Shown: piece by piece, positions 32,873-44,517 of the stretch
How the letters are laid out: each line of letters opens with the position of its first letter
Numbering within the stretch: the stretch's first letter is position 1
Assembly: GCA_033032865.1 (NCBI GenBank)
Contig: JAWHQI010000068.1
Span: 9,548,001-9,612,000 of the forward strand
DNA length: 64,000 bases
Reading direction: 5' to 3'
DNA from: Dactylorhiza incarnata
Lineage: Eukaryota; Streptophyta; Magnoliopsida; Asparagales; Orchidaceae
Translations under genes and position numbers: made by a program
Notes under the pieces: generated by a model
Told to the model about the DNA's origin: nothing
Database searches by the model: none
The model's input: only the letters and a program-made list of their open reading frames with translations

Positions 32873-33889
32873 TGTTGGGTTTTCTTAGAACAATGCATCA
32901 AATGCACGCAGCAGAAAAACAAACAAGAACAACCCTAAACATTTTAAGGAACATGTGATTTCATGAATCAAGAAATAGGAGAAGCAACGCATTACAATAC
33001 CTGAGGGGGATTGAGTCAAAACTTAACCAATATGCGCCACAAAGAAATCCCGCAGAACGATCATTGAGTCCCAAGCGCAGAAATCAATCGGCGCCTCTAC
33101 GGGAGTCCACACAATCGGTGAAGAACACTATCTTCTTATCGCACAAGATCTAGGTCGGAGAAGATGATCCCTCTACATCTCCAACGGACTGCTAGGTCCG
33201 ACGACAGGGAGAAGCGGCGGCGGCGACGGGATTGACCAGTCGGAACACTTCCATCGGAACTTCGCGGAACCCTTCCTTCTCTCTCAGAATCGCAAAAGAA
33301 AGGATCACACCCCCTAGGGCATAAATAGATCGTGATCTATTTATACCCCAGGGAGAGAAAGGCTATCCGCACACCCACGACCAAAAATGGAGTAAACAAA
33401 ATTCGTCGAGTGAAGCTAATTCGTTGATACCATTCGACGAATTCATCGAGATAATTCACTGAATAGATTTCGTCGATACCATTCGACGAATTGACTCACA
33501 AAAATATCCAATTCGTCGAGACATTTTGACGAATGGACATATTTCATCGAGTCATTTTGAGGAACTATTTCGTCAAGTAGATCTAACTCGTCGAGACAAA
33601 TCGATGAACCCTTTCGTCGACATGAGATAAGTTTCGTCGAAACATTCTCGAGAACACACAAACATACTCCATACAGTATTCACAATACCTGTGGAGCACT
33701 CAGTCAACTCGAGCCAACTGTAGTAAGTCGTAGGATTGGTCATTAACTCATATCCTATATGAGTAAGACCAACACAATTCTTCCTCCAACTTCCCCAAAC
33801 ACTCTTGTGTGTGACCCCATAGGCTCATATCATGTTGGCAGTGAGACTAAATGTGTGATCACTTCCAGATCACCTTGGAAACACCAACA
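32873..33889 (-). repeat. 5' LTR of element F
   Basis: The LTR is 1017 bp, TGTTGGGTTTT...CACCAACA on the plus strand. It is visibly diverged from its partner at 27048-28078, so F is older than D or J. It carries the TCGTCGA repeats (33405-33640) and the opposed-TATA palindrome (33312-33353) with one central mismatch. Confidence 0.9.
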
Positions 33890-35545
33890 ACCTTGACCTT
33901 AATCTGATTATGTGCAATGAAATGGTCTATTGAAAATTGTATATGATTGTCTAGCATGCCTCTAAGTATGAGTAATGTTTTATGCTAATTAATGATTCAT
34001 ACACTCACTATTTTGGTAATCTACATGTACTAATAATCTTAGTCTTGCATGATTGTGTAGTGTAATAGTTTTTAACGTATTAAGTTGTATGTCAAAATTA
34101 CCTACACCGTCTTTCAAAAATAAATTTCTTGCACACATTGAAGTGTTATATCCATATTATTAATGTTTGCAACAACAAGTAAATTCGGATACCTTTGGCC
34201 CAAACTTAAAATATATGTATATAATGAAATAATATGCCAAAGATAACTCCACCAAGCACTACTCACCCTCCTGATAAGTCTTAATGAGCTTTGTGAGGTT
34301 GAGCACCTTGGAAAGAATTGTAATGTGTCTTGTGCAAACATATTCTTTGTATATCTTCTATTTGTACACCGGATGACTAAAAATAAATTTTTTATAAAAA
34401 TGCTTATGTGATCCCTTAAGCAATAATTCGCTCCCTGATAAGTCTTAATGAGCATTATGTGGGCGAAGAAGCTTAGTAGTTGTACTCCTTTTATGTGCTT
34501 TGAAATTTTATTCTAATATTGATGTGTGAAAGTAATTATAAGATTACAATCTTAATAGTGTTGTTACTATTTCATTACATATGTCCTGTGTTTTGATTAT
34601 TTCACTTGTATACTTTTATCAAAACACATCATGCGCGCATCATTGTTTTTCATAAAACTTCTACTCATGAGAATTGGATCCTAATGCAAAATTACATAAT
34701 TCTCTAAAAACTTAAGTAAAAGCACTAGATTGCAATGCATGATTTCTACAATATTTTCTTTACTTGAAATATGAATTGGTTACATTGTAGGTATTATCTT
34801 TTTGAATATGTTAAATCATGCTTGCCTATTAGTTATGAAAATTTTCAATGTTAAATGCTCAAATGTGAAGAGTCTAGACATATTGTTGGAATGGTTAAAC
34901 TATTATAAAAATGTTAATCTTAGTTATTTTGTTTTGTTTTCCCATTCCTAATTTGATCATGTGTATTTTTACCATGCTTTCTCATGATTACTCTAAGGTT
35001 TTTTTCTTCACTTGTGCTTGTCAAACTATATTATATTTCTTCCAACAAGTTTCTTAAAAAAATTTCACTTCGAAAAGCAAGTGGTAGAATTCCTTTGGTA
35101 AAACAAAAAAATGGAATGTTGTTCTTTCACGCTTATCATATCTTTTTTCGATGTGCTACTCTCTCCCTTAGCTCGATCATAATTTACTTTATGTTTAAGC
35201 AAAACTCTTAATCCTCTCTTAGTTATGCCCCAACTTTTGTCTTCTCTCTTCTAGTTTTGTTTCAACTCCACCCACTTTTGCTAATAACAAAAGGGGGAGA
35301 ATAAAATGATAAATCACAATGATTAACGGAGTAGGAATCACTAGATTATGGGGGGCATGAATCTAGTATATGGGAGCATACACTAAGGGGGAGCACTTAT
35401 GTAGGAGGAGCATAATCTAACAATCTATAATTCTTATTATTGTCTCGATATTGCTTAGTGTCATATATCCTTCTAAAAATACATCTCTCTTATATATGAA
35501 TCTGATTTATCTCTATTGAATTTGTCATTATCAAAAGGGAGAGAT
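33890..35545 (+). other. 3' non-coding region of element C with polypurine tract
   Basis: Positions 33900-34310 align in reverse with element A at 1-430. The 20-bp phrase CCTGATAAGTCTTAATGAGC occurs twice (34270-34289, 34434-34453). Purine-rich motifs ACAAAAGGGGGAGAATAAA (about 35287), AAGGGGGAGCAC (about 35389) and CAAAAGGGAGAGA (35532-35544) precede the LTR. The last is the likely plus-strand primer. No gene is supported. Confidence 0.72.
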
Positions 35546-36741
35546 TGTTGGAACATGGTTTTCCGCATCTCTTTGATTTGAGAATAACAAATCCTACTTG
35601 TACTTGATCTTGTTTTCCATTATGTTTTTAGCATACAGGTTTGATCAAATATGACATTAGGTTGTTGCATTATTGGCTTGGACCTGCTCACAAACTGAAA
35701 AGTGGGATGTTTCCTAATGCCAGGCATTAGGACTTAATGTTGGCCGTTGACTCTCGTTCCCATCATGATGAAAATAGCATAGAGGGAAGTTGTCATGATT
35801 GCAGGAGCATTTTGGGAATGATTTGACTCAACGTCAGGCATTAGACTCAAGGCCAGCGTTAAGGCTGCCTAAAATGAATGTTTCCAAAGACGCAAAATCA
35901 CCTTCCTATTTTGAAGATCTTATCCATTAAAACATTTTTATACTGGGTCAACACCAGGTGTTATCCTTACCGTCGGCGTTAGCTTCCAGTCCTATAAATA
36001 GGTGGATTTCGTCTTCTTCTACAAACAATGCCAAGGAGCCATATTCCAGCACTTTGAATTATTTGTGAGGGTCGTATTTCCAGACCACAAAGGATCTCCC
36101 ACTCAATTTCAAAAGGAGGGATCAAAGGAGGCTTGGATCAATACGCTAACTCAACACGAACAATGCACACTTCGACTTCAACGATCTTCAGCAATTCTTC
36201 GTCGTCTCCTTCAGATTACCTCATAGGGAGTTTTTTTATGTATTTTATATTTATCTTTGTAATCGGTTCGTAAATTTGCCTCGTGTTGGCGACTAGGTCT
36301 GGGTAGGACTTAGGGATGAATTTGCCTCGTGTTGGCGACTATGTCTAGAGATTAAATCTAGGGGTGCTCGAGGCCTTTCTGGGGATAGAAGTGCTAGAGC
36401 GGCTTGAGACCGTATCTGGTGAGAGATCGGATAAAGCCAACCAGTTCTTAGTGAGAAGAGTCAGTATAGAAAATGAAAAGAGTATTTCATAATCGCCTTG
36501 ACTTCTAGCATCATAGAAATCATATTTTGTAATCAATTTTATAAATGTTAATCATGTATTTTCTTATTTAATAAAATTGATTTCATTTCTAATTTCTATC
36601 TCTTTACTTTTGATTAACTTACTTCTAGTAAAATATCTAAAGTTTTCTATAAAAGATTAAAGTTTTCTAAAACCCTTATTCACCCCCCCCCCCCCCCCCC
36701 CCCCCCGACACACCCCTCGAAGGGCGCCTCAAGATCCAACA
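35546..36741 (+). repeat. 3' LTR of element C
   Basis: The LTR is 1196 bp, TGTTGGAACATGG...GATCCAACA, followed by the duplication ATAGT. TATAAATA is at 35993-36000 and a run of 24 C is at 36683-36706. It has the same three dyad blocks as the 5' copy (about 35715, 35830 and 35948), with more mutations. Confidence 0.9.
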
Positions 36742-36871
36742 ATAGTGACCTCCTCGAAGTAGAAGTAATCAACGCACCCCAAAGAATACAACCTTGGTAT
36801 TTTCAAAATATCCTATACTATAGACGATAAGGTACACTTGCCTTTATCGAATTTAGTTTTGGAAAACATCA
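36742..36871 (+). repeat. 3' LTR of element B, distal part
   Basis: After the second ATAGT (36742-36746) the sequence continues with GATAAGGTACACTTGCC and ends near ACATCA. This resembles the LTR end of E, read in reverse at 23648-23690 (GGTACACTTGCC...GCATCA). The split LTR thus confirms that C inserted into B. Confidence 0.7.
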
Positions 36872-36936
36872 TCAATCTCTTCGCTTTTTCATTTCCAAAT
36901 CTCTAAGCGTCTAAGCTATCAATTTTCATATCAACG

Positions 36937-37275
36937 GATTTAGACAGCGAATGAGTAGGCCTTATGAGAGATGTGGATTTAGATATTTACTCATGTAAAT
37001 TATTAAACAAAGGGTTAGTGCTTTCCAATTCATTCCATAATCCTCTCCCCGATATGCTTTCTGTCATCTTCTCCAAGAAGGGACTTCTCTAGACTTTTCT
37101 GGAGGCTTTTCCTGAGTGCGGAATTAGAAAAGTGAGAGGGAGAGAATTAATGAAAGAGAGAGTTTTTCTTCTTTCCGTTCGCTGTCGAGGGAGCTCGAGT
37201 GCTCGGAATCATAGCTAGAGTCTAGATTCAGAAAGATCTCATCAAGCTCGTCGTGTGTACGGTGACTATTTTGGT
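36937..37275 (+). repeat. Direct repeat copy 1, about 340 bp
   Basis: It matches 37509-37845 over its length ('gatttagacag...gtaggccttatgag', 'ctccaagaagggacttctctagacttttctgg', 'ctgtcgagggagctcgagtgctcg'). It resembles a 5' untranslated leader with purine-rich GAGAGGGAGAGAATT stretches. No known domain or LTR signature was recognised. Confidence 0.8.
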
Positions 37276-37508
37276 TGTAACGTCCTTGCTTTTTTGATAA
37301 TTATTTTAAATGTTTTTAATTTTGGCGTGAGGGCGTTATTGTTTTGGGTGCGTCATTTTTCGGAGACCATGTAAATAAATCTCAGGCAATATGGCTATAA
37401 AATGATTAGTGCATATACTTTTATCTAGGTCTTATAAGTGAGTATATAAGATATATAAAATTATTTGGTGCTTGAGAAAATGCCTATAAAATGTTGTATG
37501 TATGTACA

Positions 37509-37845
37509 GATTTAGACAGTGATTGAGTAGGCCTTATGAGGGATGTGGATTTAGATATTTACTCATGTAAATTATTAATCTAAGGGTTAGTGTTTCCAAT
37601 TCATTCCATAATCCTCTCCCAGATATGCTTTCCGTCATCTTCTCCAAGAAGGGACTTCTCTAGACTTTTCTGGAGGCTTTTCCTGAGTGCTGAATTGGGA
37701 AAGTGAGAGGGAGAGAATAAAAGAAAGAGAGGGTTTTCTTCTTTCTGTTGGCCGTCGAGGGAGCTCGAGTGCTCGTAATCGTCGCCGGAGTCTATATTCA
37801 GAAAGCTCTCACCGAGCTCGTCGTGCGTGCAGTGAGTATTTCGCA
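37509..37845 (+). repeat. Direct repeat copy 2, about 340 bp
   Basis: Partner of 36937-37275, separated by about 230 bp of unrelated sequence. The copies diverge by scattered substitutions, so the duplication is not very recent. What follows differs between copies after about 37845. Confidence 0.8.
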
Positions 37846-38400
37846 TTTCGTCAAGTTTTCATCGCCGAGCTATCGTGGTGACAGCGTCGAGTTGAGGCAA
37901 GCAGTGTTTTCCCCTTTTGTTGTTAAAACAATGTTTTTTCTGGGTAGCATGGCTGTAGAAATTTGCTGGTTAAGTTGGTTAATTTCACTATAGGTTTGTT
38001 GTTATTAGATATGGTTAGTTGCTGCAAATTATTGTTGGTTTATTTTACCATATTTGAACTGATGTTAGTAGAAGTATGTTCTTATAGCCCAGAAATATGA
38101 TTTGATAGAAATATGTTCTGGTAGTTTAGAAAAATTCTGTGTAGAATGAGAAATCAGCGGGACGGGAAGTCATTTCAATGGGACTTCAAGTAGAAATCAA
38201 CGGGACCTCCCGTCGATCGTCGAGGCCTCCCGTCGAATTTTTTTCTTTTTTCCCGCGTAGCCCCGACGAATTCTGTTATGTGGGCTTGTATGTTAAGTAT
38301 TTTGTTTCTTTTGTGGTGTTTCGTAAATCCTAAAATTTTGTGACGACCCATTGTCAGATTTTGTTATGCTTATGATAAGTTAATGTCGGTGGATTGTTCT

Positions 38401-38580
38401 TTTCGGCTGTTGGTTGGATTGGAACAGGGGTCTACCACCACAGTGCTCGTTGTTAAACTAATTGGGCTGTTGGTTGGATTGGAACAGGGGTCCACCACCA
38501 CAGTGCTCGTTGTTAAATTATTTGGGTTGTTGGATGGATTGGAACAGGAGTCCACCACCACAGTGCATGTTGACATTCAA
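38401..38580 (+). repeat. 60-bp minisatellite, three copies
   Basis: The phrase GGCTGTTGGTTGGATTGGAACAG-like (first 20 bases conserved) recurs at 38405, 38465 and 38525 with period 60. Because 60 is divisible by three, it leaves an open frame of 20-residue repeats, but no other coding evidence is present. Confidence 0.93.
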
Positions 38581-38599
38581 CTTACCACTTGATCAACTT

Positions 38600-39719
38600 T
38601 AAACATACTTTTTACGCTTGGGGCAAGCTTTTACCTTCTCATCGAATAACTTTACAAATGATATATAGTTTTTTTTCTCCTTGGTTTGAGTACCCCTTTT
38701 TAATCCCTAATAGTTATGGAAATGTCTATTTTCACCCCTTTGGGTTGAGGCATTCTTTTCTTTTGAATGCCTCAGGTTCAGACCGGTAGTTGCTGCATGT
38801 AGTCCAGGGGATTTCCTCCAGGCTGTGGTAGCTGGTTTCGTCCTCTTCCTTGGTAAGGGGTTGTCTGTTATTTTTGGACTCTTTTGTTTTTATGGGTTCG
38901 TGTCAATTTGTTGACGCTCATAACTTGTGTCAGACTACTTGCTGCTTTTTCTGCTGATATTTCCTAGTAATTTATATGCTTGCTCTCTGGAAATGTTTTA
39001 TGATAGGATGCATGTTAGATATTTTAAATATTAAAGTTGCATTTTAGCTCATGTAGGATGAAAATAAGTGAATTAAGTATTTTTTGCGCTGCAGATATAT
39101 ATTTTTTCTAGTGGACTAGTTGATCCACTGAAATCGAGGGACACGATTTCTTAAGCTCTAAATTTAAATTAAGTTTTCAAACATAAACATATATGTTTTT
39201 CTACAAAAATAAGTGAAGGGTTGGTTCTGCCTAAACGTCTGTCGTTGTCCCCTGCACGACGTGGCATCACATCACGTAGTTTCTCTTACTCTGATATTAT
39301 TCAAATATTGAGAAATTATGGGTTTTGACAACCATTGTTGGTCGTGAAGATTTTGGTGCCATGGTGATCCTTGCTTCCTCTGCTAGATTCCTCTTCCAAT
39401 GTTTGGGGGTTTTGCTTATCTCGAGCTTCTGATGGTGTAGGAAGGTCAATTGGAGATGGAGAAGCCTATATCATGGATTGCCATGAATGCACCTCTCGCC
39501 CCACAATGGGTGGCTTGAATTCTCCACTAGCTGGCTTCCAACCCCTGCCATTTTGGCTGGAATTGAAGGGGGAAGCTGAGTGGAGCAATAGGGAAGAGGA
39601 CTTGGTGCCAGGTAGAAGCTATTCTACAAAATCATGGTTTATCCTCATTCAAAATTGGGGATTTCCTAATTTTGCCTCATTGCATGTCAATTCCTCCTAA
39701 TTTCTGAGGGTATGCAAGG
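38600..39719. other. Stretch without recognisable feature
   Basis: Apart from an AT-rich tract and short ORFs with non-ATG starts (for example around 39371-39700), nothing recognisable is seen. Confidence 0.5.
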
Positions 39720-40566
39720 TAAATAGGCTATGGGATGCAAGATGGGCCATCAAATGAGGCCTTAGCCCATTTGAAACTTGGTTTGGGTTCACTTGACCTA
39801 AAGGGGTCAATTTAGGATAAGTGCACTTGGGTTGACCCTAGATCAAATTGAACAATGTGGCTGACCCGCATTGATGATCTTGGGTCTACTGACACCATCC
39901 AAGATGAATTCTGGCTTGGTATGACCAATTTATGCTCATTTGGACATATTAGGCTAAATTGGGCAAAGTAGCCTAATGGTGATTTTGGCCTAATCCATGG
40001 GCTTGGTTTGACCCAATGAATTATTAGTGACCCATTGACCCCCTTAGTGGTTAAGAAGGCTTGGGTGAGGTCGCATTGACCATTTGAAGGCTAATTGGCC
40101 CCAAATAGGATTTGACCTAATTTAGGGTTAGAGTTGACTTTGGTCAACTCGACCATTTTGGTTGAACTCAATGGGTTGATTTGGGTCCATTGACCTCACT
40201 TAAGGGTTAAGACAGTTTTCGGTGAGGCTAATTTGGTCATATAGGAGCTTATTGACCCTAATTAGAGAGGTATTACTATTTCGGGTAGAGTTGACTTTGG
40301 TCAACTGGCCAATTGTTTGACCCCAATGAATCCTTAGTGATTTATTGGTCTTTTTGAAGGGTTATGAGAGTCATGGTGAGGTTATATTGACATATTGAAT
40401 GTAGTTTGGGCAACCATAGGTCTAGGTGACCTAGTTTGGTTAAGTGTAAATTAGGTACTTTCACTTAATTAACTAGGCCTTTATGGCCACTTTAGTTAAC
40501 CTAACCTTACGTCATGACTCTTGTCATGACGCAAATTCTTTTAGGGTGATCTAGTTTCACTAGGGA
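39720..40566 (+). repeat. Degenerate TTGACC/GGTCAA-rich tract
   Basis: The hexamers TTGACC, TTGACT and their complements recur more than ten times between about 39790 and 40330, often as GGTTTGACCC or TTGACTTTGGTCAACT. There is no clean period. An inverted repeat GTCATGAC...GTCATGAC lies at about 40513-40531. It may be the decayed non-coding part of a retroelement. Confidence 0.5.
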
Positions 40567-40568
40567 TG

Positions 40569-41063
40569 TTACCTGCAGATTCTCATGATGGTGGCGAAAT
40601 GATCGGCATGCTCCGATGGGTCATTCGTTCCGTCAAAGGTCTCGATGTTCGGGAGCTTGAAATTGTGTAGAATTGGATGCATGAGGACCTCGTGTGTTAA
40701 TGGTGAGCGGTGATGACGAGGGCGGTAGTCCAAAGCGGCACGTTGCCTGGCTTCTTCGCGTTCCTTGGCAATCATGTCACGAATCTCTTCGCGAGTGAGT
40801 ATTTCATCCACAGGGACGAAGCCTGCTGATTCTGCGTGGTGGTGGTGGTGATGAGCTTCAGGATCTCTGGTCGGTTGGACACCGCGGCATTGACTAGCTG
40901 TGTTGTGGAGCCCGTCTTCAGGTATATGGTGCTCGGCCGGAGGGCGACTCAGAGCTGGCTGAGGCAAATTGCCTTGCTCGGGGGCTGGGTCATGGACTCC
41001 TAGCGATCCTCCATTCCTTTGGGGTGTGAAGTACTCTTCTACCTGGCACAGACGTTCTTCCAT
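40569..41063 (-). pseudogene. N-terminal Gag of Tat-like gypsy element G, truncated
   Basis: On the minus strand, 164 codons starting MEERLCQVEEYF with a His-rich linker (six His in a row) and the helical segment ILTREEIRDMIAKEREEARQ. Then comes HNFKLPNIETFDGTNDPSEH, which is the start of the Retrotrans_gag capsid domain in Tat/Ogre-type plant gypsy elements. The frame ends just inside the capsid domain at 40569. The rest of the element is not present to the left, so it was cut off by a deletion or rearrangement. Confidence 0.75.
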
Positions 41064-41280
41064 TATTACGGTGGGTGCTCAGTCTCTTTTGTGAGAGGCG
41101 CATTGTCGTGCGAGTGAGGGGGATCGAGCTAGGTTGACATGCCCTTAGGTACGAATCCTTCAGCAGTATGGGTAGCTCTTCTTGCCAATGTCGTCGGTCT
41201 TTTAGTATCTATGTTTATTGGATACTATCTTAAGAATCTTAGAAGCTTATGTGAACTCCTTCCCACAGACAACAATAAAC

Positions 41281-42860
41281 TGTTGCGGCTCACTCGAGGC
41301 TACTAAAAACTGGTCAAGATTGGACCGTCTTAGCCTAGGAGCGGTCGAGCGTGCAATCAGTCACAGAAAAATGAGATGGATGGAAAGAGACTTTTTATCG
41401 TGGAAAACCTCAAAAAGAGGTGAAAATCCACGTGTTCAGGGCTGTACCGAACAAACTTCACTATTTGTAGTTGTTGTATAAAGATATATAAAGAAGGCGA
41501 GGGAGACAAGACGCTCCTCATTATAATTGTCGAGGGAGAAAGAGAAATGGGATCGGAGGGTGACAGGCCACCGCTAAAAGAGCTGTCTTTTCTTTGCTGC
41601 AGTGGGCAGCGCTGTGCTCTGGATTCTTTGACGTCTTCTGCTGATGCTCCAAAGCTAGAGGGGCGCACTCTGCATGTCTCGGTGTCTGCGTCTGTCTCCT
41701 GTAGGGTATTGAGGGATTTGAAGTGGTGAACTTGTGGTTGACGGGAGGGCTTCCAGCTGATTTGAGGGTGATGTGAGCGTTGAGCACATTGCATGTGGAA
41801 TACTTGTTGTGGTGCGCTTGCTGCGGTGCGCGCGGAACATGCTTTGCTTTTTGCGGAGGGCATGCCGATTGTGTAGTGAAATGCACGCAAGGTGAAATGT
41901 GTGCAGGGTAGAACGTGCGTTGGGTGGAATGTGTGTGGGGCATAACACACAAAAGGCGTGTGCAAAGTGTGCGAGCACTGTGGAATCCCCGCGTGCGCTT
42001 AATGGGGGCTCGAAGATCTTAGAAGGATTCTTCAAAGGATAAAGAGATCTTCGAAGGAGTCTTTGAAGATCTCTCTTGTGCGAAGGAGGAAAGGCTGGAT
42101 GAGAGCAAGATGGAAATGAAGGAGAGACTGGTGTTCTATTTATAGGCCCCAGGGGTGGTTATAGCGGTTACACGGTTATCTGTAGACCATACCCACCATT
42201 CTTACTATTTGTAGGCTAATTTAATATAGTTTAATGCGCGTGTATTTTAATGATTTAACTATGCGCAGAGTGATATAATTTCGGTTATTTGCACCTACCA
42301 ATAAATGGTAGTTACGCTGGTGGTTATGAGGGTGGTTACCTATAAATCAAATGGTGGAGATTGTGTGGCAGCGATCGAACGACGGAGGGCCGGTGGGAGG
42401 CTGGGCTGCTAAGGGGCCACCCGAGGGGCGGGCGGCTAAGAGGTCGCCCGACTAGGGCGGCCGGAGGGCCGGTAGGGTGCGTGCAGGGGCACGCAGTCAG
42501 GGCCGCACGTAGGTGTGCTCGCGTCCAGGCGGGGCTAAGCGCAAGTGTGCGCAACCAGAGATGTGTGCAGGAGGGTGTGGTCAGGGCCAAGCGCAGGTGT
42601 GCGCGCAGCCGATCGGGGCTGCATATGTTCGTGCACCCGGGGTCGCGCACCTGCGTGCACGTGTACGTGGGCCATGTGCAGGCGTGCGCACGGCCAGACG
42701 AGGCCTCATTCACAATGTGACTGGGGATGTGTACTTGTTTGTATGCGTCCCCATTGGTAGTGAGCGTCTTTGGATGAACGGTCTTAGCAGTGTTGACTTT
42801 GACCAATGTCGTGGTTAAAGAATCTTTGGTTTGACCGAACCAATTATGTGCAACCCCATC
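41281..42860 (-). repeat. 5' LTR of element G (right limit uncertain)
   Basis: On the minus strand the LTR would end CCGCAACA at 41281, followed by GTCTGTGGGAAGG (complement of about 41258-41272), the usual post-LTR sequence of Tat elements. A TATA box TATAAATA is the complement of 42137-42144. The distal part (42400-42700) is GC-rich with repeated GTGTGCGC-type words and a GCAGCC/GGCTGC dyad at 42606-42623. ORFs across it on both strands are low-complexity and not genes. Confidence 0.6.
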
Positions 42861-43626
42861 AACTACCATGCTTTAATGTTGTTAGTTCATTATCTATTAT
42901 CTGCTTTATTGGGCAATCATTAAAATGAGTTGTTCTTGTAGGGGGAGCAAATATGTATATATTACTTTTTTTAATAAAATATATTATTTTATTATTCTAT
43001 TTTTAAATATTTGGTTAAATTCATTTCTACAATGAAACAATAAAATTGTCAATTTCAATGTTACATATTGAATTTTGTTGTTTAAGTAGAGGTTAATATA
43101 AATTCTTATCTCCAATTTCAGTTATCTCCAACCGAAGAGACTCTTGATTAGGTGATTTGCATTTTTTTGGGATAATACATGCGACTTGGGTCTAATAAAC
43201 CAGTTCCATAAAATAACAAAATCTATACTTGTTTTAAAATATGTTATAAAATCAAAATTTATATTTATTATTACGAGCGATAGGCATGGGGCTCCGCTGT
43301 TAAGGCCAACCGCTGCAGTACTTCAGCCATGACAGTGCACGGGGGTCCTTCAGTGCCCAGCGCGACAGTATTCCGGCCACGACATTGCCCCGGCGGGCCA
43401 ACGCTACCACCGCTCGCAAACACCCGACCACTATACTATGCTCGTCAATCATTTTTTCCATGTGTATGACTGTTTGCAAGCAGGGGGAATAGCGCAATTT
43501 TTATTGTAAATACAAAATTATACTTATATGAGAGTAGCCGTGAACATAAAGACCGCCGGTTCGGTCTGGGACCGGTCTTTTAAAAGACCTGTCTTTTGGC
43601 CGACGGTCCCAGACCGGTCCCATTCA
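42861..43626. other. Spacer with an inverted repeat next to element H
   Basis: AT-rich to about 43260, then a GC-richer unique patch (43270-43500). At 43566-43616 there are inverted arms TCTGGGACCG and CGGTCCCAGA enclosing GGTCTTTTAAAAGACC. ATTCA (43622-43626) directly precedes element H and is its presumed target duplication. No gene was recognised. Confidence 0.5.
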
Positions 43627-44434
43627 TGTTGAAGTTGAAGTGATAGGGGGCGAGTGGAGGTGGCTGGGCGAGTGGATGGTGCTGGGCGAGTGGAATGAGG
43701 TAGGCGAGTGGAGCTACAGAGAGGGGGAGAGTGGAGGAGTGGCGATTGGAGGGGGCGAGTGGAGGATTGGCGAGTGGAGCATGTGCATGATGGGCGAGTG
43801 GAAGAAGAGGGGGGGCGAGTGGAAGAAGAGGGGGGGTGAGTGAAGCCTGCTATAGGGGGGTTGCAAGTCCAGCTAGGGGGGTTGGCGAGTCCTGCTAGGG
43901 GAGGTGGCGAGGGGAGGAAGAGAGTGAGGTGAGTGCATGCTGGCGAGTGCATGTGTTGAGGTGAGTGCACCCCCTCCCCCACCCCCCCCTACCCTTCTCC
44001 CCCCCACCCCCCCCCCCCCCCACTCCCTTATACGTTCTCCTATAAATACCCCCCCCCCCTATAGAGAGTTCATGACAACCTTGTGAAGTGAGTTAAGGTG
44101 AATTGAGTTGGAGAGGTAGAGTGGGAGTGTGCCTACACCCCAGGAGAGTCCAAGCCTTACCTCAATGTGAGTTGGAGAGTGCACAGTGAGGTCGAGAGTG
44201 CAGGGTTGCGTGCGTTATGAAGGTGAAAAGTGCGTTGCAAGGTCAGCTGCACTGAGTGGAGAAGCGGACCCTGTCCGCGACATTGTTATTTTTTTATATA
44301 TCAGCTATCGTCAATCAAGGTGTATGCACCTTGTATTCAGCTTGTCTTGTTGTACTTATTTGTCTAGTTATAAAGAGATTGCTTGATTGTCCATCGTTGG
44401 TATCCTTGTGCATGGTGGTAGCATAAATCCAACA
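43627..44434 (+). repeat. 5' LTR of element H
   Basis: The LTR is 808 bp, TGTTGAAG...AAATCCAACA. The first 350 bases are purine-rich with many GGCGAGTGGA units (43640-43960). They are followed by C-rich runs (43970-44060), TATAAATA at 44041-44048 and a leader. The 5' limit rests on the TGTTG/CAACA pair, because the second LTR is outside the window. Confidence 0.75.
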
Positions 44435-44447
44435 TGGTATCAGAGCC
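44435..44447 (+). other. Primer-binding site of element H
   Basis: TGGTATCAGAGCC stands immediately after the LTR, the standard initiator-tRNA-Met site. Confidence 0.9.
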
Positions 44448-44495
44448 AGGTTGGTGAAGCGGAGTTTGCTATCAAGGTTCAAGGTTGACAACCAA

Positions 44496-44517
44496 GATGG
44501 ACGGCGGAGGAGGTTAT
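44496..44517 (+). pseudogene. First codons of gag of element H
   Basis: The ATG at 44496 starts MDGGGG. The next codons are in the GTTAT duplication (44513-44517), after which element I begins. The rest of gag is at 59299 onward. Confidence 0.75.

Larger units (their letters stand above)
27048..33889 (-). mobile_element. Element F: decayed Ty1/copia retrotransposon
   Basis: A minus-strand element of 6842 bp with LTRs at both ends (27048-28078 and 32873-33889). Flanks GCCTT (27043-27047) and ACCTT (33890-33894) form an imperfect target duplication. In minus-strand order come primer site, long leader, a gag piece fused to integrase, rest of integrase, RT and RNase H, which is the copia order. 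A large internal deletion removed most of gag, all of protease and the start of integrase. Several stops and frameshifts follow. Confidence 0.9.
12753..36741 (+). mobile_element. Element C: gag-only copia-type LTR retrotransposon, nested host of D, E and F
   Basis: Both LTRs (12753-13925 and 35546-36741), the primer site, one gag-like gene and the polypurine tract are present. The 5-bp duplication ATAGT flanks the whole (12748-12752 and 36742-36746). The internal region consists of 13926-15702, parts of 22687-23647, 25291-27047 and 33890-35545. The rest is later insertions. No pol domain is seen in any of these pieces, so it is a second TR-GAG-like member of the A family. The two LTRs differ at many sites by eye, so the insertion is not recent. 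Confidence 0.85.

Noticed and set aside
38383..38592. ORF with three 20-residue repeats
   Set aside because: Explained by a 60-bp minisatellite whose length is divisible by three. No further coding evidence.
39371..39700. 109-codon ORF as a possible host gene
   Set aside because: It starts at TTG, has no recognisable domain and no neighbouring exon-like structure.
41357..42869. Overlapping ORFs of 120-200 codons on both strands
   Set aside because: They lie in the LTR of element G, are low-complexity and lack any domain.
43640..43982. ORFs in the GGCGAGTGGA tract
   Set aside because: Simple-sequence composition within the LTR of H.
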